64,000 nucleotides of DNA from Terriglobia bacterium (GTDB lineage: Bacteria; Acidobacteriota; Terriglobia; Terriglobales; Acidobacteriaceae). A program made the position numbers and the translations under genes. Location: NCBI GenBank assembly GCA_020073525.1, contig JAIQFA010000020.1, positions 1-64,000 of the forward strand, in the 5' to 3' direction. Shown piece after piece: positions 58,587-64,000 of the stretch (positions are counted from its first letter, which is position 1; the number at the start of each line of letters is the position of its first letter). Under the pieces are notes generated by a model. That model saw only the letters and a program-made list of their open reading frames with translations. It searched no databases and was not told where the DNA came from.

Positions 58587-59849
58587 ATGCTAGTCAAAGG
58601 CGAATTCGGCGAAGGTCTGAACATGGCGGTGGACACGATCCGCAGCAACAAGATGCGTTCGTCCCTGACTGTGCTCGGCATCGTCATCGGAGTCGCTGTC
58701 GTGATCGGGATTTCGTCGATCGTGCGCGGCCTCAACGACAATGTGAGTCAGGTCATCAGCAGCCTCGGTTCCAATATCATTTTCGCCTTCCACCTCGAGC
58801 CCTTCACCTTCGGACGTCCGACCGAAGAAATGCGCACCCGTAAGGAACTGACCTTCGACGACGCCATGGCGATGCAGGATCTGCCGCACGTGAAAGCCGT
58901 CACCGTCGGCGAGCGCTATTTCCGGCCGGAGCTCGGCACCGGAACCTACGCCGTCAAATACAAGGATCGCAAGTCCAAGCAGACGATTCTGGAAGGTGAC
59001 ACCGCATCGTACAAAGACGTGATTGACGTTGCACTCGACTCCGGCCGCTGGTTCAGCGATATCGACGAAGAACGCCGCGCCGCGGTCATTATCATCGGCC
59101 ACGATACCGCCGGAGAGCTATTCCCGAGCGAAACGCCGCTGGGCAAGGAGGTGGACATCGACGGCCAGTTGTTTACCGTGATCGGCGTGGCGAAAGTCCG
59201 CAAGAGTGTGTTCGGTGGAGGAAAGAATCCCGACGACAACATCGTTTTCTTCCCGCTGACCACCTTCCGCAAGCTGCACCCCGAACTGAAGCAGTACTGG
59301 ATCAGCGTCAAGGCTACCTCACACGCGGACATGCCCAAAGCTATGGACGAAATGCGCGAGTTGCTGCGCCGCCGCCGCCGGGTTCCGACCGATAAGCCGG
59401 ACAACTTCGCCATCTTCACGCAAGACTCGCTCTCCGACGTATGGAATCAGATCACGGGCATGATTTTCGTTTTCATGTTCGCGGTCTCGAGTGTCGGCTT
59501 GATTGTGGGCGGCGTGGGCGTGATGAACATCATGCTGGTTTCCGTGACCGAGCGCACCCGCGAAATCGGAGTGCGCAAAGCCATGGGAGCCCGCAAGCGC
59601 GACATCCTTGTGCAATTCACCCTCGAAGCCGTCATGCTCACGGCTGTGGGCGGAGTGATCGGGCTCGCACTAGGCGCCCTCATCACCGCGATCGTGCCGA
59701 TCGCGTTTCCATCACTTCCGGCCACCATGTCGATGTACTGGTCGATGTTCGCTTTCGTAGCGTCAGCCGCGGTGGGCCTGGTCTTCGGCATCTATCCAGC
59801 GTGGAAAGCCGCCAACCTCGATCCCATCGAGTCCCTGCGCTACGAGTAA
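58587..59849 (+). CDS. MacB/FtsX-type ABC permease, copy 2
   Basis: The 420-residue protein has the same topology as its neighbour: helix 1 ([20 protein letters not shown]), a periplasmic domain to ~285, then three helices with [20 protein letters not shown]. It differs in the periplasmic part ([20 protein letters not shown]). The two are diverged paralogues in tandem. Candidate roles are drug, peptide or lipoprotein export, but nothing here decides. A three-hairpin repeat follows the stop codon. Confidence 0.88.
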   Translation: MLVKGEFGEGLNMAVDTIRSNKMRSSLTVLGIVIGVAVVIGISSIVRGLNDNVSQVISSLGSNIIFAFHLEPFTFGRPTEEMRTRKELTFDDAMAMQDLPHVKAVTVGERYFRPELGTGTYAVKYKDRKSKQTILEGDTASYKDVIDVALDSGRWFSDIDEERRAAVIIIGHDTAGELFPSETPLGKEVDIDGQLFTVIGVAKVRKSVFGGGKNPDDNIVFFPLTTFRKLHPELKQYWISVKATSHADMPKAMDEMRELLRRRRRVPTDKPDNFAIFTQDSLSDVWNQITGMIFVFMFAVSSVGLIVGGVGVMNIMLVSVTERTREIGVRKAMGARKRDILVQFTLEAVMLTAVGGVIGLALGALITAIVPIAFPSLPATMSMYWSMFAFVASAAVGLVFGIYPAWKAANLDPIESLRYE

Positions 59850-59875
59850 CCGGCCGCGAACCCAAGACAAAGGAA

Positions 59876-59961
59876 CCAGCCGCGAAGCGGCGGTATAGGA
59901 AAGCCCGGCGCGTCAGCGCCGGGTAGGCATGTAGCCACGACGAGTCCCGCAAGGGACGGCA
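59876..59961 (+). repeat. Three-hairpin dispersed repeat
   Basis: CCGCGAAGCGG, CCCGGCGCGTCAGCGCCGGG and GTCCCGCAAGGGAC. The second stem changes several pairs relative to 39271-39360 yet still pairs fully. It lies between the permease and hpnI genes. Confidence 0.88.
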
Positions 59962-60010
59962 AAGACTCTTTAGCCACCGAGGGTCCTCACGGTTTATTCT
60001 TTCGATTCAC

Positions 60011-61213
60011 ATGCCGCCAACTTCCAGAGCCGTGCTCGAAACCGTGGCCGCACTCGGAACCGTCGGCAGTTTGTTTTTCTATTTCCTCTCCACTCTCGGG
60101 CTGGCTGGCTTCCTCAGCGATACACGCAAGAAGCTCAAGCAACCGCCGCTGCCCGCAAGCCAGCTCCCTCCAATCTCCATCCTCAAGCCACTGAAAGGTG
60201 TCGATCCCGAAATCTGGGAGAGTTTCTGCAGTCACTGCGAACAGGATTATCCGCAGTTTCAACTCATCTTTGGTGTCAGCGATGCTGCAGACCCCGCCAT
60301 TGAGGTAGTGCGCAAGCTCCAGGCCAAATATCCCAACATTCCAATTGAGTTGATCGTGTGCGACCGTGTTCTGGGGGCAAATATTAAGGTCAGCAATCTG
60401 GTGCAGATGCTCCCCACGGCGCGCCACGAAGTCCTTCTGGTGAATGACAGCGACATTCGTGTCCCCGCGGATTATTTGCGGAAGGTGACCGCGCCACTCG
60501 TGGATCCATCTGTGGGCCTGGTGACCTGTCTCTATCGCGGAGTCGCCGGTCCGACCCTCGGCTCGCGCCTGGAAGCTGTGGGCATCAGCACCGACTTTGT
60601 GCCCGGTGTTCTGAGCGCCCTGTTTCTAGAAAAAGGATTGCACTTTGGACTAGGCTCCACGCTGGCATTCCACCGTCGTGACCTCGAAGCGATCGGCGGC
60701 TTCGAAGCATTCCTCGACTACCTGGCCGACGACTATGAACTCGGCCGGCGCATTGCCGCCACCGGAAAGCGAGTGGAACTCAGCGCCGCGACCGTAACCA
60801 CATTTCTGCCTGCCTACACCCTGGGCGAGTTCTTCCGCCATCAACTGCGCTGGTCGCGAACCATCCGCGATGCCCGTCGCTGGGGATACGCTGGCCTGCT
60901 CTTCACCTTTGGCATGCCCTGGGCATTGGTGACGCTGTTGGCTGCACACGGAGCTGCGGAGGCATGGATACTGCTCGGGATGACGATCGCCGCGCGACTG
61001 ACCGTCGGAATCGGCACCGCAGTTCTCGTGCTCAACGACGAACCAGTAATTCGCAATATTGTCTTTTTGCCACTGCGAGACCTGATTGCGCCGCTTGTGT
61101 GGGCTGCAGGTTTCATGGGCAACCGCATCCACTGGCGCGGTGAGGTCTTCAATCTGAAAGACGGACGTCTGACTATCGCGAAGGCGGTGCCATCGGCTGA
61201 TTTGAAAAAATAA
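60011..61213 (+). CDS. hpnI: HpnI-type / ceramide-glucosyltransferase-like glycosyltransferase
   Basis: This is a family 21 glycosyltransferase of 400 residues. An N-terminal helix (~12-35) precedes the catalytic core: ISILKPLKGVDPEIW, FGVSDAADPA (D1), LLVNDSDIRVPADYL (DxD), DYLADDYELGRRIA (D3) and FFRHQLRWSRTIR (RxxRW-type). Two to three C-terminal helices follow. HpnI adds N-acetylglucosamine to bacteriohopanetetrol; ceramide glucosyltransferases share the fold. The hopanoid reading suits the squalene-synthase fragment at 3-149, but no hpn genes adjoin it here. The ATG at 60011 is the first. Its 3' end overlaps the convergent gene by 41 nt. Confidence 0.82.
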   Translation: MPPTSRAVLETVAALGTVGSLFFYFLSTLGLAGFLSDTRKKLKQPPLPASQLPPISILKPLKGVDPEIWESFCSHCEQDYPQFQLIFGVSDAADPAIEVVRKLQAKYPNIPIELIVCDRVLGANIKVSNLVQMLPTARHEVLLVNDSDIRVPADYLRKVTAPLVDPSVGLVTCLYRGVAGPTLGSRLEAVGISTDFVPGVLSALFLEKGLHFGLGSTLAFHRRDLEAIGGFEAFLDYLADDYELGRRIAATGKRVELSAATVTTFLPAYTLGEFFRHQLRWSRTIRDARRWGYAGLLFTFGMPWALVTLLAAHGAAEAWILLGMTIAARLTVGIGTAVLVLNDEPVIRNIVFLPLRDLIAPLVWAAGFMGNRIHWRGEVFNLKDGRLTIAKAVPSADLKK

Positions 61214-63086
61214 TCTTGCCCCCGCGCTGTGCGACTACATACCTCGTCAATCCGCGCAATGCCGGCGGCTCATCCTCTTCGGCCCACAAGAAAACGCGCT
61301 CCGGTCCATGCCACATCTCGACAAACGAAGCTTGCGTCTCGAAGACTCGCGGCGCTCCAGGAAACTGCGTACCGTACCACATGTTTCCGCCGGGCGCACG
61401 CAAGCTGTGCAACGGAATCCCTGTGTAGAAATTCAGCGTGGACGCATTTTCATACAGCCCGATCACCACAATTTGATCGCCCGGCCGGTACTGCCCGCGA
61501 ATCGCCAGCGCCAGGTCCTTCGACGAAAGGATCGGAGAAAAAATGCCGAACGCAATGCGCACGCACGCTAGCAAAATAACCATCATCGCCACCAGCGCGG
61601 CGTTGCCCGTTCCCGCCCGCCCGCGACGGCGCAAAATAAAGTTAGCGAGCGTGCCCAGCAGAAATGCGAGCGAGAAGCCGAACAGCGGCATTCGGAATGC
61701 CCCCATCGCCTGCGGAGTCAAATCCAGAAAGTGTCCAAACGAGAGCGCGTAATCCTGCGGATTTTTCCGCAACAGGTCCGCCAGGTCCGTGCCCGGAGCA
61801 GGTGCTTTTGAAAGGAAGAGCAAGACAAAGCCCACCACTGCCATGAGGACGCCGACTACCAGCAAGATCGCCGACGAAATCTGGCCCGCGCGCCGTTCCC
61901 GGCTGTCCGTGGCCGAGGTCCTCTCCCGTTGCAGCCATCCACCGACCAGCAGCGCCATCCCGGGAATCGCCGGGATCGTGTAGTATTCCTGGCGCGTCGA
62001 GAGGCTGAAGAAGCCCACAATCACCACGTTCCACAGAAAAAATAAAAGATACGAGCGCTGGCGCCGCGTCATCTGCGCCCTGAACTCGCGCCACCGCCGC
62101 GGCACTTCCCGCAACGACTGCGGAAGAAAAACCGTCCACGGAATGAGCCACAAAACCAGCAACGCCCAGAACAGCAGCAGCGGAACCGTGTCGTAGTCCC
62201 GCGGCACGCGTTTGTTCAGGAAGCGGAGAATGTGCTCATTGACGAAGTAGAACCAGAGAAATCCCCGCACATTTCCCTGCGCCGGATTGCGCAGCGCCGC
62301 CAGAATATGCCACGGCGCGGCGACGAGGAAAAATACCACCGCGCTCGAAACCAGACGCAACTTGAAGAAGTGCCGCAAATTTCCCGTCAGCAGCAAATAA
62401 AGCCCGATCGCTCCGATGGGAAACACGAGTCCGATCAGTCCCTTGGTGAGCACGTTGAAGGCGCACACGGCGGCGAGTCCCCAACAAGTCCAACGCGCCG
62501 GCCTTGCTTGCTCCAGCGAAACCAGAAAGAGCCAGAACGTCAGGGTCAGCCACAGCCCCACAGCCACGTCCGGAATCAGAAAGCGCGTAAACAGAAACGG
62601 TCCGAGCGCGGTCGCCAGCACCAGGCCGGAATCGAATCCGCCTTCGCTGCCCAAAGCCCAGCGTCCCAAACCGTACGTGGAGAGAATCATCGCCAGCACG
62701 CCCAGCATGAGCGGAAGGCGCGTGCTCCACTCGCTGATGCCGAACAGCGTGTAGCTCGTGGCCACGCCCCAATACATCAGCGGAGCTTTTTCCAGGTAGC
62801 GAACGCCGTTTGCGTACAGCGTCACCCAGTCGTGGCGCTGCAGCATTTCCTTCGCCGCCTCGGCATGAACTGTGTCGGCGTCGTCGAGCAAGGCAGGCCG
62901 CGAGAGTCCGGCCATGTAGATCACTGCCCACAGGGTAATGAGTACCAGCAATGAAACACGCCAGTCCGATAGCAGCCGGTTCGGACGCGTTATTGTCGGA
63001 TCAATCGATGTCGGATAGACCGTGCTGTGAATTGTCGGTTGTTCGAGATTGGGCGTAGCGCCGGGATTCATCGTGGAAATTGTCAT
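61173..63086 (-). CDS. ArnT/PMT-like membrane glycosyltransferase (GT-C)
   Basis: About twelve transmembrane helices fill the ~637 residues. The first loop after helix 1 has LDDADTVHAEAAKEMLQRHDWVT with the family's acidic pair. YLEKAPLMYWGVATSYTLFG follows, typical of ArnT/YfhO-type enzymes that take sugar from undecaprenyl phosphate and add it to lipid A or protein. LLFFLWNVVIVGFFSLSTRQEYY matches the central family motif. The start at 63086 (ATG) follows a strong hairpin; a Met at 63071 is the alternative. The acceptor is unknown. Confidence 0.85.
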   Translation of the reverse strand: MTISTMNPGATPNLEQPTIHSTVYPTSIDPTITRPNRLLSDWRVSLLVLITLWAVIYMAGLSRPALLDDADTVHAEAAKEMLQRHDWVTLYANGVRYLEKAPLMYWGVATSYTLFGISEWSTRLPLMLGVLAMILSTYGLGRWALGSEGGFDSGLVLATALGPFLFTRFLIPDVAVGLWLTLTFWLFLVSLEQARPARWTCWGLAAVCAFNVLTKGLIGLVFPIGAIGLYLLLTGNLRHFFKLRLVSSAVVFFLVAAPWHILAALRNPAQGNVRGFLWFYFVNEHILRFLNKRVPRDYDTVPLLLFWALLVLWLIPWTVFLPQSLREVPRRWREFRAQMTRRQRSYLLFFLWNVVIVGFFSLSTRQEYYTIPAIPGMALLVGGWLQRERTSATDSRERRAGQISSAILLVVGVLMAVVGFVLLFLSKAPAPGTDLADLLRKNPQDYALSFGHFLDLTPQAMGAFRMPLFGFSLAFLLGTLANFILRRRGRAGTGNAALVAMMVILLACVRIAFGIFSPILSSKDLALAIRGQYRPGDQIVVIGLYENASTLNFYTGIPLHSLRAPGGNMWYGTQFPGAPRVFETQASFVEMWHGPERVFLWAEEDEPPALRGLTRYVVAQRGGKIIFSNQPMAPPSR

Positions 63087-63095
63087 TATACGGGA

Positions 63096-63150
63096 GTGTG
63101 GTGGCGGGGCATCGCCCCCTCCATGCGGGGGCGGAGCCCCGCCACCACAC
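63096..63150 (+). repeat. Strong nested hairpin
   Basis: GTGTGGTGGCGGGGC (63096-63110) pairs with GCCCCGCCACCACAC (63136-63150), and CGCCCCC (63113-63119) with GGGGGCG (63127-63133). It lies between two minus-strand glycosyltransferase genes and probably ends or attenuates the upstream transcript. Confidence 0.75.
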
Positions 63151-63154
63151 AACC

Positions 63155-64000
63155 TCAGTCTGCGGCGACCCCGCGGGATACGCGGTCGCCCGCCACTTCG
63201 CGGTAAATCTCCAGGATTCTTGACACCGAACTGGTCCAGGAAAATCGCTGTGCCTGTTCATAGCCGCGTTGTTTCATCTGCGCGCGCAGGGCTGGATCGA
63301 GCAGTACTCGCTGCAGACCACGCCGGATCTCAAACACGTTTTCCGGATTTACCAGCAACGCCGCGTTTCCCGTCACTTCCGGCAGGCTGGAAGTGTTCGA
63401 AGTGACCACCGGAGTGCCATGCGCCATCGCTTCGAGCGGGGGCAATCCAAATCCTTCGTAGAGCGACGGAAAGACAAAGATCTTGGCGACATCGTAGAAA
63501 ATCCGCAGCACTTCGATGGGCACGAATCCCAGGAAGCGTACGTCGTTCTGCACGCCGCTGCGCACTACCGTGCGCCGCAGCCGGGGATGGCTCGAAAGAT
63601 CGTCCCCGATAATGATGAGCTTCAGATCCGGGAACTGCTGCTCCTTCTGCAGTTCGCTCTTCAGCGCCGAAAACGCCTCGATGATGCGCACCACATTCTT
63701 GTGCGGCCGAATCGCGCCCGCATACAGAATGAACGGATAGTTCACCAGGTAGCGCTGGGCGATCAGTTCGCGATCCGCTTCGGTAGCGTGCCCGTGCAGA
63801 AAGCGCTCGTCAATCGCGTTGTATACGACCTCGATGCGCGCATCCGGAATGACCAGGAGCTTTTCGATTTCGTTCTTGGTAAATTGCGACACCGCGATCA
63901 CGCGCGCCGCCTTCCGCAACACGCGCCGTGTCATATAAAAGTGCAGGTTACGCCGCAAGCTGGAAGCGTCGCGCGATCCGTACATGTGTTCCAGCAGGTC
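63155..64000 (-). CDS. Glycosyltransferase family 4 (5' end outside the window)
   Basis: The frame is open to the right edge (DLLEHMYGSRDASS...). RRVLRKAARVIAVSQFTKNEI, VYNAIDERFL and YAGAIRPHKNVVRIIEAF belong to the linker and C-terminal Rossmann domain of GT4 enzymes. The signature VFPSLYEGFGLPPLEAMAHGTPVVTSNTSSLPEV has the nucleotide-sugar E-x7-E pair. It probably builds surface polysaccharide or glycolipid at the cytoplasmic face. About 100-120 N-terminal residues lie outside. It is followed 5 nt later by the hairpin at 63096. Confidence 0.9.
   Translation of the reverse strand, partial: DLLEHMYGSRDASSLRRNLHFYMTRRVLRKAARVIAVSQFTKNEIEKLLVIPDARIEVVYNAIDERFLHGHATEADRELIAQRYLVNYPFILYAGAIRPHKNVVRIIEAFSALKSELQKEQQFPDLKLIIIGDDLSSHPRLRRTVVRSGVQNDVRFLGFVPIEVLRIFYDVAKIFVFPSLYEGFGLPPLEAMAHGTPVVTSNTSSLPEVTGNAALLVNPENVFEIRRGLQRVLLDPALRAQMKQRGYEQAQRFSWTSSVSRILEIYREVAGDRVSRGVAAD

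Overview
The window is a GC-rich chromosomal segment of a Gram-negative bacterium. It encodes outer-membrane beta-barrels, an LpxH-type lipid A enzyme, lipoproteins and a hopanoid-type glycosyltransferase (HpnI). Together with many dispersed palindromic repeats, ECF sigma factors, FecR/AMIN proteins and typical small proteins, this points to Acidobacteriota (Terriglobia-like). That assignment is inference from gene content; there is no 16S gene here.

Layout. 1-7.2 kb: a squalene/phytoene synthase fragment cut off at a repeat, a 13-residue Lys-rich micro-ORF, yggX, an LpxH-like phosphoesterase, an MGDG-synthase-type glycosyltransferase, and envelope proteins (lipocalin-like, beta-barrel, AMIN, PilZ). 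7.4-12.4 kb: trpG/pabA, then a ~4 kb segment bounded by ~335-bp inverted repeats with C/G-rich ends. It holds thyX, a membrane-anchored Dcd/dUTPase-fold protein that lacks the catalytic Glu, and an EVE plus PD-(D/E)XK nuclease fusion that sits between two direct copies of a structured element. 12.5-27.4 kb: housekeeping genes (Trm112, folD, coaE, ybaK, a Kbl/BioF-type transferase, dacB, folP, hemB) and a histidine kinase whose phospho-acceptor His is replaced by Gly.

27.5-33.9 kb: an ECF sigma factor coupled to a 1217-residue membrane protein that joins two anti-sigma-type zinc motifs, TPRs and a CHAT protease; a lipoprotein split by an in-frame TAG; and a membrane-bound winged-helix regulator. 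34-43 kb: miaA, a GH3 glycosidase, then pyrR-pyrB-pyrC-vapB-vapC-bicupin, nearly all tightly packed. 43.6-47.3 kb: an SRPBCC-ArsR-DUF899 operon behind a clear promoter/operator, then ric and a Crp/Fnr regulator (nitrosative stress).

47.6-54.9 kb: a probable sigma-54 regulon made of a TPR/beta-barrel protein, an NtrC-type regulator, a CHASE2 sensor kinase, a triple-PepSY protein and a FecR protein, with two -24/-12-like promoters. 55-64 kb: RNase P RNA, a DUF6249 protein divergent from an ECF sigma/membrane partner pair, two MacB/FtsX-type permeases without an ATPase, and HpnI next to two further glycosyltransferases (the last one cut by the window edge).

No tRNA, rRNA, CRISPR array or recognisable transposase was found. 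At least six families of short palindromic repeats occupy most intergenic gaps, and some lie inside genes.
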